The translations under genes were made by a program, and so were the position numbers. Shown here in pieces: positions 51,241-63,436 of a DNA stretch of 64,000 nucleotides. The stretch lies in the NCBI RefSeq assembly GCF_901933205.1, contig NC_044600.1:10268501-10332500 (forward strand). Direction: 5' to 3'. Every line of letters begins with the position of its first letter. Positions within the stretch are counted from its first letter, which is position 1. The notes beneath the pieces are model-generated. The model saw nothing but the letters and a program-made list of their open reading frames with translations, was not told where the DNA came from and ran no database searches. The stretch comes from Camarhynchus parvulus. Taxonomy: Eukaryota > Chordata > Aves > Passeriformes > Thraupidae.

Positions 51241-51352
51241 GAGGGAAAGAGAGAGAAAGAAAGGAGAGAGAGAAAAAAAAAAAGGCACAGAAATTGGATT
51301 GGAGAGAAAGAAAGAAAGAGAGAAAGAGAGAGAGAGAGAGAGAAAGAGAGAA
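51241..51352. repeat. GA-rich purine repeat with unique interruption
   Basis: The plus strand is almost pure purine (GAGA, GAAA and GAGAAA words) in two blocks, 51241-51283 and 51300-51352. They are separated by GGCACAGAAATTGGATT, which is not GA repeat. Long purine strands of this kind can form triplex DNA. K/E/R-rich and L/S/F-rich frames across it are composition artefacts. Confidence 0.9.
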
Positions 51353-53538
51353 TATTTGCTGAGCTCCCTACCCGCAGCAGGACCCCTCCAGCCCACACTG
51401 CCTGGTACCCGAGAAGGGCATGGTGACACACATGGGCCCAAGTGTATCTTGCACAAAACTTTCAGATTCATTTTTAGCTCCTTTTATTTTTCAGAGAGAA
51501 GCTTAACTTATATTTAATCCATCGAAAAACTTCTAAAAATCTCTATAAGCACAAACATTTAATATGAGAGTCATCAGGCTTATCTTCTAGCCACTCTGCA
51601 GCCACAGCCCAGTTCCACAACCTTTGATTTTCAAAGCTGGTGACAAATCTTGATAGGTCCAACTGTCCTTGAAGTTAGAGTGAGCCAAGCATCTAAGCAA
51701 GTGGCCTCATTTTTCAAACCCTCAAATTGCCTTTTTCACCTTTCAGAATCCCCCTGCTATTACCACAGAGCAGATCCTGACAGACTCTTTGCTGATGCAC
51801 AGGAGGCAGCATTTTAGCAAAGCTTTCATGTTCTATGTATGGGTTTGTCAGAATTGCAGTGCCAGGAGAGAAAGAATATCTCACAGCAGGAGAGGGGGAG
51901 GCATTTTGAACCTCCACAAAGGGCTGTATCAAAGCTTGTCCTTTTCCTAGGCACCAAATTGATGCCATGAAAGAAAAAGGGAAGAAGAGACCCTCCTTCT
52001 CTGAGAGAATGGAGAACTAATAGAGATCTCTGGAAACAATTCACAATTTGGTTGCATGCAAACCTTCACAGAGATAATGCTGATCACTGATTTAACAAGA
52101 GGCTGCTGCAGAAATGTTAATAAGCCATGGTGGGAGATGGAAAAGGTGCAGGAATGCTGCCCCAAGAAATAACTCACTATTTTGCTGCTCAGTTGATGTG
52201 CTGGGAAGAAAGTCTGAGATTTACTGTCGCATTTTCATTGCTGCTGGAATGTCTCATCCCTGCCTCTCATCCCAGTTATAATTGAACACCACTTGCCAAA
52301 AACCAGAGTATGCCAGAACCTCAAACACCACCAAGCCTCCAGTGTCTCAGCATGTTGTCAAACAAGCTTTAAAAGTACACCTGGCCACTTCTGGATGCTG
52401 AAAACCTAGGAAAGGCACTTAATTAAAAGGTGCTTCCCAGTCAGAAAATAAAATTTATGGAAGCTTTTACTTATCATTTATCTTGCGTTACTCTTCAATG
52501 AAGAAATAAAAAAATCCAACCACAAAGAAAGACTGACCACAAACCTTACAGTGATTTTGAGATGGAAGTTGATTTCAGAGTCAGGTCTGCTTCAAAGCAA
52601 TTTCTGTGTAAAATCCCATGGCTTTAGGCACTGAAGAATTTTTCTGGACCACTTGTCTGACACTGATTTCTTCCACAACCACTCCTACACTGTTGCCCTC
52701 TTACTTCCAGCTTTAAGTGACGCAGTTGAGTGCCTTGGCCGTACACTGGAGCAATAGGAGTTGTTTCCATAGCTCTCTCTGACATTCTGGGAGAGCTGCC
52801 ACCATAATACAGAGTATTAAACCCCTAAACAAGAAACATTTGTACAGGAGCACCTGAGTTTAATGTTATAGCAGAGCTACTGACATGCATGAATAACTGT
52901 GAGGGCAGAAAGTGCTCACAGACAGACTCAACACATCCATTTGGTCAGGTAGTATGAAAGCTAAAGGTCACATAACAAATATATAAACATCTGATGGAGG
53001 TGAAATACAGTTTTATATGGTGTTACTGTTAATTAGCAAAACAACTTTCAATCCAGTTGGAATTTCTTGGAATTGTTTTAATAAAGTAGAATATTTCTAT
53101 TTAAGCATTTATTTTTCAAGTGCATAGATTCATGGGTAAAATTAAATTGTTTTTATTTTGATTTATACTTTTGGTATGAATTCCATATAATTAGTCAGAA
53201 GTTCTCTTTTTACAGTTAACTTTAAACTTTTTTCTATGTAGAAGAATACATCTAGAATCAGAGAATTCCCATGGACAAACACTGCCAGACAACCAGCTGC
53301 CCTGCAAGTTACTGATATACATGATCATGCTTTTCCCAGGAAATCAGTTACAGTTCTGAGGGAAGGAGGAATTTTTGCCTGCATTCGGTACATATTGTTA
53401 TTTAGCACTGATACTTAAAGGATCCTTTTATGACTCTAGGCATATATAAGATTATTTACAAGTTAAGAATAGATCACAAGATAATCTTTCATGCCTAATA
53501 CAGAAAATGCATAAAACCAAACTAATCCAATATAAATC
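51353..53538. other. Non-coding DNA, nothing recognised
   Basis: A short GC-balanced patch follows the GA repeat (51353-51450), then AT-rich unique sequence. No gene or repeat-family end was recognised. Confidence 0.5.
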
Positions 53539-53990
53539 TGTCAGGGTTTAACCCCAGTACCATGCAGCTGCTCCTCATGTGACTGAGAGGGGAGTCAGGG
53601 AGGAAAAGAAAGCAAACTCTAAACCATATGGGTTGAGATTAGAACAGTTTAATAATTGAAACAAAATACATGTAATAATAACAATCATTAGAATGCTACT
53701 AATAATTATTGCAATAAAAAAACAATGGAAAAAAGAGAGAAAACCCAAGAAACCCAAGTGAAGCACAACACAATTGCTCAGCACCTGCTGACTGGTGCCC
53801 AGCCCGGCCCTGAGCAGCCATCAGCGGCCTCTGGCCAATTCCCCCAGTCACAAACTGGGCAGGGCTGTCTGTAGGGTGGGAATCTCTGGTCACGTCAGGC
53901 CAGCTGTCCTGGCCATGCTCCCTCCTGGCAGAGCATCAGACACTGGCAGGAGCAGGGTGATAGAAAGCTCAGGCACATGTCCACTCCCAC
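53539..53990 (-). mobile_element. Old avian ERV LTR, minus strand
   Basis: It starts on the plus strand with TGTCAGGGTTTAACCCCAG, the reverse complement of the GGGTTAAACCCTGACA end of a widespread avian LTR type that I recognise. The GGTTGAGATTAGAACAGTTT and AATAATTGAAACAAAATA blocks follow, then an AAT-rich part. Next come CAATTGCTCAGCACCTGCTG, CCCGGCCCTGAGCAGC and GGCCAATTCCCCCAG, with a CCAGCTGTCCTGGCCATGCT block at the far side. Sense transcription would run minus-ward. The element's 5' part is missing or decayed near 53990. Confidence 0.75.
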
Positions 53991-54023
53991 AGCAATCCTC
54001 CAGGATGGACTAGGAGCACATTC

Positions 54024-54392
54024 TGTCGCAGACATCTCTTTGTGAAAAATCCTTTCTTTAGGAGCTGTGGCCTCAGAAACAGACTAAACAATTGCTATCT
54101 GCTGCTGTAAAATACAACAAGTCCATCTGGATTGGCCCATCTCAGATGTTTATAATTAATGGCCAATCCAGGACGGAGCGCTCTCAAACAGAGTCCGAGA
54201 GAGCAACTTTTGTTTTCATTCTTTCTTTCCTATTCTTAGCTTAACAACTTCTAGAAATCTCTCCTTCTTTTTCTTTTTAGTATAGTTATAATGTAGTATA
54301 TATATAATAAAATAATAAATCAAACTTTCTAATCATAAAGTCAGATCTACGTCTCTCCCTTCATCCTGAAAACCCCAGTGACCGCCGTCACA
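54024..54392 (+). mobile_element. Solo ERV LTR of the same type as 18962-19347
   Basis: TG at 54024-54025, CCAAT at 54163-54167 and an inverted CCAAT near 54131, the TCTTTTTAGTATAG block, overlapping AATAAA signals at 54306-54319, and the GTCACA end at 54392. CACATTC at 54017-54023 is repeated at 54393-54399, so the copy has a target duplication and is a solo LTR. A 7-bp match is longer than the usual 5 or 6. If the LTR really ends at 54394, the duplication is CATTC (5 bp). More diverged from 18962-19347 than 22321-22657 is. Confidence 0.85.
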
Positions 54393-54399
54393 CACATTC

Positions 54400-57300
54400 C
54401 TTTCTTACTTGTCATCTCTTGTAGCCATATAATGCCACTTTTGCTCTAGTGGGCTCTGGAAGTAGATACTGAACAAAGCAGTAACAAATGCATAATTTTG
54501 CCTGAAAATATCTATTTCGAGTCCCAAGCTACCAGAAATTTTCTTATATTTATTGTGTAAAAGACCCCAAACAGTAAGAAATGCATAGGCAGCAACAATA
54601 ATTTTGAAATCAGTGAGACAATTCTTTTGCAGAAGCAGACAAATCCTAATTTTAGCTAGTCCATTTAATTTTTGCTACATGCTCCCAGCTGCAGGATAAT
54701 TTTGTACTGGATAAACCTTTAGTGACTCAGCTTTTGTGAAAAATACAAATGTAACAAAGCAACACCAAAGGCTTCTGACCAAAAGGTTTTTCCAACACTT
54801 TTGTTGGTTTTTGCATCTATAAAAGCCTCCAAAATCCACTCAGTAATACTTTTGATTGACAGGTAGTGGGTTATTGTATTGGCTTCCACTCAAGTATGGC
54901 CTTGGATTTCAGTTTAAAACTGTGAGAACATAAGCCACCTGTTCTCAGGTCTCGCCTGATGTTCAAGGGTCAAAACAGAGGATAAAAGCCACAATGAGAT
55001 CTATTTACTGCATCTTTGCCAACTGGAAGAAAGCCAGGGAGGACAATGAGAAAAATCCACTATTTTTTTTTAACATTTACTGGGTTTTTATCCCATACAG
55101 GACACAGCGGTAGAGCAAACTCTTTCCCTGAAAAATACAGTTAATTCAGAAAACTAGTTCATATGATCAACATATCAAGCTTCATCTATCATGCAACTGA
55201 AGGTATAATAGATTTAGAAATACTTTTTTTCTGCAAAGAGTAAATTATGAGTCAACAGGGAGGAAAAACCCCAAGGCCTGACTGTCTCTGGCTACTGAGC
55301 TCTTGGAGTCCAGTCTCAGTTACAAACTTGCCATTCGTGCTTCTATCCAAAGTCTTTCATTTTGTTTTCTTATTAGAAATAATAGCTAAAGAAAGAAGAA
55401 GGAGAACAGGGTATATCTGAGTTGACAACAGATAAATTTCCAAGAAATGTTAGTAGAGAAAGAATGCGACAAAACAAAATTTGGATTTCACAATCTTGAC
55501 AGCATGACTTTGAGTTTTCTGCTACAAAGGCATTCAAGATCACACACACCCTGTTAGAACAAACTCAAGCTCTGCTTATTCAGACATTCATGTGGAACAC
55601 AACATTCTGAGCTACTGTTTGACTTTCAGCTCTGTCCCTACCAGTAAAGATTCAGCTCCAATTACAGTTTAATAAATGTTTTTGTGTATAAGCCATTTTG
55701 ACATATGGATTATGAAATATCCTCTTATTATGCCAAAATCAATATCTGTAATATAATAATAATAGTAGTAGTATCCCTACAAACCCTTCATTTAAAGAAG
55801 CCAATGCCTTAAAATTAGAATTGCAAAAAGCCTTTTTTAAAGTAATGGACTGGCCTAACCCACTATAATTTTAGAAATGTAATCTTCTATAATCTCTTCG
55901 CAAAATGAATACACAAACTAAATAAATAGCATTATTAGTCCAGTATACATGTCTAAGTTATATACAAATAATTTTCTACTAATCCCCAGAAGTACACATA
56001 TAGTTCAGGGAAATCAAAAAGACTTCTCAAGTAAAAGAAAGTGAAATAAATCTATAGATCAGGCCTCTAGGAAGTGCAGTGTGTTAGACTGATAACTGCT
56101 AATTTCTGAAGATACTTCGGAATACTCCAGGAAGAATACTTCTGGAAAATTAATGTCTTCATAAAAATGTGTAGAAGCAATAAACCCCTGAGATGAGCAA
56201 TAGAGCATCTGTTAAGTAGTTTATTTTTTATGTTAGTAGAAGTCTGACAAAGGGGTCATGCAGAGTTAGTATGTATGTCACAAGCTACAATACATTTATT
56301 TCTCTGTGAAGTATAAAATATTTACTGTACTGTAATATGTTGCTGATATTAAATAATTCTATCAAAGCCAAGACACACATAAGGTTTTGATGATTTCCTG
56401 AGAAAATACCAGCATAAATCTTAGGCTTCTGTATAATTATCTCAAACAGCCAATAGACCTCATATGGTTTCTTCAAGCTTCTTTGTTTTTCAGGGCAAAA
56501 AGTGAAATGATGCTTCTTCAGGGAGAAATTGCTCAAACATACAGACATTTACACTCAGACTTTTAGGTCCATGAAACCTCATTAACTGTACTGCTACCCT
56601 GAACAAGAACCAAATATTTTCTCAATTACATCAACCAAAACTGACTTGAAGGAAATAATGGCAGTGTAAATAGAGGGAAATAGCCTCTTTATTTAAGTGA
56701 GCATGTACATCTGCTTTTCTAACTTTACCAGTCAGAGCTTCAATCAACTCTTTCACATCAGGATGTGGCAGGACCTATGGAAGAACCACTCCTGGACAGA
56801 GTTATCTAATGATATTACAGGAAGAGAGTATTCAGGCTTGAATCCCTAGGAATTTGTAAATTGATGCACTTTCATTGACTTTTCAACAAGTTTACACTAC
56901 CTTGAATATTGTTCTTTCCTAAGCATAACCAAAATATTATTTTGTGCAGATCTCCATGCTTCTGTTCTTCTTCAAACACCAACAATGGGTAGTGTACCTC
57001 TCCTACCCCGTCAGTGCAGCAACTGTTTGCTGCTACTTACTGTCCATGAGCAAGAAAGTAACGCAGTCAGGACTTGAGAAATTCAAAATTTGTTCAGCTG
57101 CAGTGTTCTACAAATAGTCACTTTTTTCTTTAGTGTCATTTTAAGACTGAAAATAATATTTTACTTCACAAAATCATCAGCTTAACATTCTTTGTGAAAG
57201 TATAACAGTGGGGAATGTTGAAATTTCTTAGAGTTATAGTCACTGTATGATAAAAAGCCCACTACTCCATTTAAATCTTTGTAAATTTTGGTGCTCCCGT

Positions 57301-58374
57301 GAAGGCTTCAGAAGCAAATGGATATTTTTCTTGATGTGTACTTGTGGTCAGTTGTGCTGATCTAATGGCTACTATCTAATAAATAGCATTTAGCATTCTT
57401 TCAGATTTATTATTGCAATACTATTCTAAATTATGCTGCTTTAACATCTAGGTTAGACTGTTTTTCAACCAACATTTTCAATTAAAGATTAGATAAACCC
57501 AGTCCAATTTAAAATAAATAAATGGAATATTTAAAGAAGTCGTACAGCCATACCTACCTTATCTACCAAGAGCATTTTTAAGTTTTAACTAGCAATGTTT
57601 CCAAGTCTCACACTTTATTGGAGATTTTCTCTCATCTTTGCCACTGAAATGAGATGTTCTCTCCTAAAACATTGATCAGCCCCTTATGGTCTGTCATGGT
57701 GAGTCTTAGATAGTTTAGCTCAGAAGTTCTTTTCAGAGCTGTAAAAACTATTATCTTCCAAGCACAAAATGGAAAACAATCCTAAAGTAATCATCAATAG
57801 CATCATCAAATTCCAGAGTAAAACTTACTCTTTACAAGGAGTTATCCTTCCAAACTGGTCTCTCCTTCTGACTTCTCTTTTTTGATCTCAGGAAGTATTT
57901 GGACAAGCAGTCTTTGCTGTCTGGGGTACAACCAATCCCTCTAGTCTTCCTCAAATGAAATTAAAACAACTTTGCTAAGAAAGATGGGACAAAATATTCC
58001 ATTCTTCAAACATTCACTTAGTCCAGCTATGCACAAGGAGGAGTCCACCAGTCTCATTTTAATTGGGTCTACTTCTCTCAAATAAGGACATTCAGTAAGC
58101 TGGCTAACCTTTTAAGGATTTATTCAGTATTTTGTACTTGAAGAATGGAAGAAGGAAAAAAATTTGATTGTAGTTCCACTGCGCACAATCCGTTTACATC
58201 ACAGAAATACTTTACTAGCAATGTAACCTACTCAAGAATAATGTCAGGTTTCCCTTCTTTCACATGCTCCAAAACTAAATGAACCACTTTTTTTTTTTTA
58301 ATTTCCCTGTTCTATCTAAATGGCTTTGAATCTGAAATGTCTCAGATGCATTTTGAATGACAGGGTTAAACATA
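54400..58374. other. Non-coding DNA, nothing recognised
   Basis: AT-rich unique sequence with a short AAT/TAG triplet tract at about 55757-55775. No gene or repeat-family end was recognised. Confidence 0.5.
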
Positions 58375-58455
58375 TATTGCTTCAGCACACAGTTTAGATA
58401 CTTGGATAATGGGACCATAGAAAATAGAGCGCTCACCTTTGTCAGATATATAGGA
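58375..58455 (-). repeat. Diverged direct repeat, copy 1
   Basis: Pairs with 58862-58960 in the same orientation. Shared plus-strand words are TATTGC, AATGGG(A/C)CCA, AGAAAAT(A/G)GAG and CTTTGTCAGATAT. On the minus strand both copies are open and give similar peptides (YLTKVSALFSMVPLSKYL against YLTKMNTPFSVGPFSERL). They could be relics of a tandem duplication, paired terminal repeats, or two pieces of an unknown repeat family. Confidence 0.65.
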
Positions 58456-58700
58456 TAAGCACCATCCCTAAACACCCCCATAATCCTAGCCCTGAACACC
58501 ACACTAACCACTGAGGTGCTGACCACACTAACCTCTAACCACTGCCCTGATCCTACCCCATACCACACTGCCCTAACCACCACCCTTAAAACTGCCCACA
58601 ACCACTACCCAAAATCTTCCACTACACACTTCACTGACCACTACCCCTACAAAGCAACCTAATTTTCACTAATAATCACTATCCTAACCCTGAAACCATC
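58455..58700. repeat. G-poor CTAACC-like degenerate repeat
   Basis: About 245 bases whose plus strand is mostly C, A and T, with recurring CACTAACCACT, CCCTAACCACC and CTAACCCTGA words. The minus strand is therefore rich in GGTTAG-like words. It resembles, but is not, the vertebrate telomere repeat (CCCTAA). It is irregular, with no constant period. Confidence 0.75.
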
Positions 58701-58861
58701 ACCAGGGAGGGTGGTCCAGATCAAAAAGATGCAGGAGCAGCAATGCTGGGACCTGGCCATGATCACCTTGGCTTGTCTTTCCCAGCCCCAGTGTTCCTGG
58801 GCTCTGTGACTCTCTCATCCCTGCCCCTAACCCCCACAGATGTGTAACGAGGTGGTTCTGC

Positions 58862-58960
58862 ACATATTGCAGAATTCAGCCTACACTTCAGTCTTTCTGA
58901 AAATGGGCCCACAGAAAATGGAGTATTCATCTTTGTCAGATATCGAAGATTTTTACCAAG
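58862..58960 (-). repeat. Diverged direct repeat, copy 2
   Basis: Partner of 58375-58455; together they bracket the G-poor tract. Similarity is about 70% by eye across 80-90 bases, fading on both sides. Confidence 0.65.
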
Positions 58961-61900
58961 TTGATCAGGCTGTAAGTGGTTGGCAGGAAGACAAGTAATG
59001 CAATAAATAAGCACAGGTTTAGGAACTATTCACAAGGACTAGATCAATCCTTTCAGCTGCCTGACTGATCAGATCACATCCTCAGGCAGCCTGAGACAAC
59101 TTCCCCAAATAATTGTTTCAGCATGAACTAGCCTGTTCAACAATAATAGGAGACAACACAGGAATTTCATTATAGGATGCTTACAGTATTCAGTTATAAT
59201 TCAGATTACAAATGAAAACAGAGTTCCCAAAGAGCCTTGCACTACTGCAGTCAATACAATCTATAAACACAAAGTTTCTGATAGCCAACAAAAGTTTCAA
59301 TTAATTAAAGTCTAGCTATAAGATAGAATAATCAGGAGACGAAAGAGACCAGACTTCAAAGAATAAAGTAGGTAGAATTTTGTGACCTATCCTTTTGTTC
59401 AAAGCAGATCTCTCTTTCCCCAAACATTTAAGGAGATTTTGCTCTCTAGCAAGACAGGCACATTATGTACATCTGCCTAGACTGAGGAACTTCTACAGAA
59501 ATAAAATCTTATAAATAAGAACTCCATCCTCAATGCTAACTACTTTGCCTAATGAAAGGGCACAAACCCTCTGATTCTGGTTCAATTAAAGTCTCCAGTG
59601 CAATCACTGTTAAATACTGTAAGCATGCTGCCTTCTGAGCATCTCATTACAGCCCCTGACAAAGGGATGAAGCCCAAAGCCCAGCAGTATAAAATTCCCT
59701 AATAACACTCCGGTTACATGACCACACAGATAATCTCCATAACTTGCAGAATTCCCTTCTTCATCCCTTCCCAACACTCCCACAGGCTCTGCTAGGAGTG
59801 AATTCACACGGGCAGGTACAAAGACTGAGTAGGTCTGCAGCACCAGAGGCACCCTGGAATCACCTTTGTTCACACAGCAGGTTTTGTGCAGCTTGTGCAA
59901 GCCTGTATTCCATCTCAAGGAAGAAGAAGGAGCACAAAGCTCTGCAGGCCAACTCAAGGAGAAAGTGCCCAATTTGTTCAGGACTCACACAGCAGTTCTG
60001 CCACACATCTCCACTTGCCTACACTGGCTAAGTTTGCAGAGTCAGCTGCCCTGCAAACTCTGCCTTTAGGAAAATAAATTAGAAATGCCTTGTGAGGATC
60101 CATAAATGTGTCCCAACACCTAAGCCAGACACAAGGATCCAAAGCAATGAGTTTTCTTTTGGACAGCTTCAAAGAGACCCAGTGGAAATTACTCATATCA
60201 GGAACCAGAGCAAAAACAGGTGAAACAAACACAGCACAGCATAGGTAGAGATGAAAACATCAACTGTTTTTATCTAGTGAACTGTCAGATTGCAGTGAGT
60301 TACTTGCTCATGTGAGATGTTATCATGTCTTCTTTTAAGGGTTCAGAGCTTAATAATAAAAATAGCTGTGAGCTAAGAAGTCAAACACAAAATTTACTAT
60401 ATGTTTATTGTACTTTCCCCTTATGATTTTCCTCCACAGTTCTGAGGGATAAAAAAAGGTTTTATTTCTAAATATAGCCCAGCACACGCCTTCCAAAAAT
60501 GTACTCAGCCTTGAGAAGACAATAATTCACAACTAGCCTAAATTTTATTGAAGGGCACAATTTTATGAAGAGAAATGTTGGTGTCTCTAGTTTTATACCT
60601 ACAGAAAACTCAAGTCTGAATTAGCTCACTAGGGGTCTCAAAATTTCTAGCTAATCATATTTAAAGACACAGCACAGAACTTTACTGAACAGTTTAATAA
60701 CATGGATTGCCAAGATCAAATGTGATTGTAGGGAGTAAAATAAAAAACATTTAGGTTCTAATTATCAGTGGTATACATGAAGGCGCCTATCAAAAATTTC
60801 TAACAGCTTTTAGAAAATAAATCATTTTCACAGGTCAAAACCAAAGTCCTGTTGCACAGGAAGCCCTCTGTGTCCTGGGGCTGTGCTGATTTGAGGATTC
60901 ACAGCCACTTGTTGCTCTCCACACAAATCAAAGGACAGGGATGCTCACACACAGGAAATAAGGCAATGCACTCTCTGCTCCAGTGGGCAGAGACCCAGCA
61001 AAGTGGAAGGATGGCAAAACACCTGTCACAGACACAGCAGTTGGGGGCACTTTGAGGTTTGAACATGGCAGAATTCTCCCCAGGTTCTGAGTTTCTGTCA
61101 TTAATGTTTCAGTTTCTTTCTTGTGTGGTAACTGTAGAGAGGAAAAGAAAAAAAACAAAACAAAAAAAACCAAAACAAAACAAAAAAAAAAAGCAAAAAC
61201 CAGCAAGACTTGATCCCAGCCAGCCATACAAACAAAGATTTGAAACTGGTCACAGATAAGGAAAATCTAACCCAAAGAGCCCATCCATGAAGATGAAAAG
61301 GGTCATTTCCTGGGTACACCAGATTTTTTCCTATGCAATGATGAACAGCATTGCTTGTTCTGTGCTTGTAACCCTGTGCTTCGAATGCCAAGCAGGTGAT
61401 GGTCAGCAATGGCTTGGTTATCTGACTGATTTTATGATGAGCTTTGTGGAGAAAAAGAAATTACTCTCACTATATTCTTGACTTTTCCAGTCTGTTCATA
61501 ATCTGTGCACCCATTTCCAAAGCCCTTGGTTCACTTGCTTCATTCTTCCCAAATCTAACACACGCACAAAGCTCTCTGTGCCATATGAAGCCATGCAAAT
61601 GGGGATGCTGCCAACAGAACGCAGACAGACCCACAGAACTGTGCTTCATCAGCATCCCTGCCATTTGTTCAATCCCAGCTGATAAAACAGTATAATTGAT
61701 TTAAACCATTATAACAGATAGTGCACTTCATTTGATATTAGCAAACAAGAGTCTGGTACACTGGAAATTAAAATAGGCTCGCTGCCTAGAACAGAGAGAC
61801 TGAAACATAATATTTTAAAAATATAATACTCTCCAGATAAGGAGCATTTAAAATTTAATTTATAGCAATTCTATTTTTCCTAATGTGTCCATATTTAATT

Positions 61901-63049
61901 TTTATTTAATTTTTAATAATAAGCTTATTAACCTAGGAATTATTTACTTTTATCTACCTTCTTATTGGCAGAAGAAGTGACTGTGACTGGGACAAGGAAC
62001 CACAATAATGCCATAAAGAAAGATGTGAACCTATTTTCAAAGTCTCTTCACACCTGTTTCCTAACATTTTAATTTATTTTCATTTTTTGCACATCATGCT
62101 TTTATCTTCACCTTCACAGCATCATGTATTTATTACAGTTAAACAATCAGTGTCTTTATTTTCTAATCTACTGGGCTGTAATGTTTTAGTCTGTATATAA
62201 AGTGAAGGGACTATCAAGTTAAAATCTGATTATTAGAGTATATTAGATATTCTGCATAATTATGGGCCCAGTGGAAAGCTAAGAAGATAATGCATTACAA
62301 ACCTCATTTACTAGGGGTTATTTTTTTTATTACATAAATGAAGCTTTCCTTATCTTAAATTGTATCTCTCTAGAATTCTTGCTGAGCTTAAGAACAGTTG
62401 TCCTTTTTTTTTAATGAATGTTGTTGCACTTTGCCATGTGTCAGCAAAAGGGTTCTGAAATGTAAGAACTATAGAAAAAAAATAGCAGCAAGACCTTCAC
62501 CACTAAGGACCTAATGCTTTATTACTTGTCAAGAAACATAAAAGCAAAATAAATAAATTAAAATGATGCACCACTTTAGTGAGAATGGCAGCCTGTCATA
62601 TAAATTTAATCCCAAAGATTTAAATTGTGTTCCACAGTAGCATTAGAAAAAGATAGAATCCAATTAAAACCATGCTGGATTTCAAGGACATTGCAATATT
62701 CACTCTGCTTCTGTCATGTAAAATAAATTTAGTCCTGATTCAATGCTGAGTACAAGGAATTAGATTTTGTAATGATCTATTTCCTCAGGTATTTTGCAGT
62801 ACTACCTTAAAATATTGGAAAACAGTCAACAAATTTGCTGAGCCAAGAGATATATTTATAAAGAGGTATATTTATAAAGTAGATCCCACCATTAGGCAAA
62901 TAATTTTCAGACCCAGATTTAAGTCCCCAGATCCACATGCAAAAGTGAGCATTAAACAGTTTTCAGTAGGTGGGACACAGAATATAAAGAAAGTAAAACT
63001 GCAGGCTATAAACAAATTATTGCACACTTTGTTAAGAGAAGGGACAGCT
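58961..63049. other. Non-coding DNA with one A/C low-complexity tract
   Basis: AT-rich sequence. At 61141-61200 the plus strand is almost entirely A with regular C (AAAAC and AAAACC words). GC is a little higher at 59640-60060, but no exon could be defined; frames there are 60-120 aa without a domain. A short tandem duplication (TATATTTATAAAG twice) lies near 62850-62878. Confidence 0.5.
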
Positions 63050-63349
63050 GCACAGCAGAAGGAGCTCACTTTGCCTGTTTGTCCTGGCTGCTCCTCTGCA
63101 CCAGAGCAAACAAGATCAGGAAGAGAAGATGTCACCTTGCCCTGGCCCAGCTGGGCAGGCACAGCAGTGCCAGGCAGAGCTCTGGGCAGAAATGGGGCAG
63201 AGCCTGTTGGCTGCAGCCCAGGCACAGCCCGGGAGGGAGGGCCCAAAGCAGCATCTCTGCAGGGCAGGGAGGAGGGCAGAGCTGCCATGGGGACTTACAA
63301 AAGGAGGAAAAGCCAAGGAGAGCCCCAGAGATGCTGCATGGAGGAAAGG
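63050..63349. other. GC-rich, CpG-poor patch
   Basis: GC is far above the surrounding AT-rich DNA, with words such as CTGGGCAGGCACAGCAG and CCGGGAGGGAGGGCCC, but few CpGs. Overlapping frames up to 172 aa exist on both strands because of the composition. It could be an old repeat, a decayed GC-rich element or, less likely, an exon of an unknown transcript. Confidence 0.5.
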
Positions 63350-63436
63350 CCATTACACCATTCCACCTACACCATTTCGCCTACAGCCATTCCACCATTC
63401 CATCTACACCATTCCACCACTCCACCTACATCTACA
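63350..63436. repeat. 14-bp minisatellite, ACCATTCCACCTAC type
   Basis: About five units of ACCATTCCACCTAC or a one- or two-base variant, with 8-base partial units (ACCATTCC) between some. The plus strand is almost free of G. It lies against the right edge of the GC-rich patch. Confidence 0.85.

Noticed and set aside
51106..51471. Serine/leucine-rich minus-strand frame and the K/E/R-rich plus-strand frame
   Set aside because: Both are translations of the GA-rich repeat.
58275..59014. Two minus-strand frames (108 and 83 aa) with similar peptides
   Set aside because: The likeness comes from the direct-repeat DNA itself. Outside the repeat the frames are unrelated and composition-driven, so I report the repeat and not genes.
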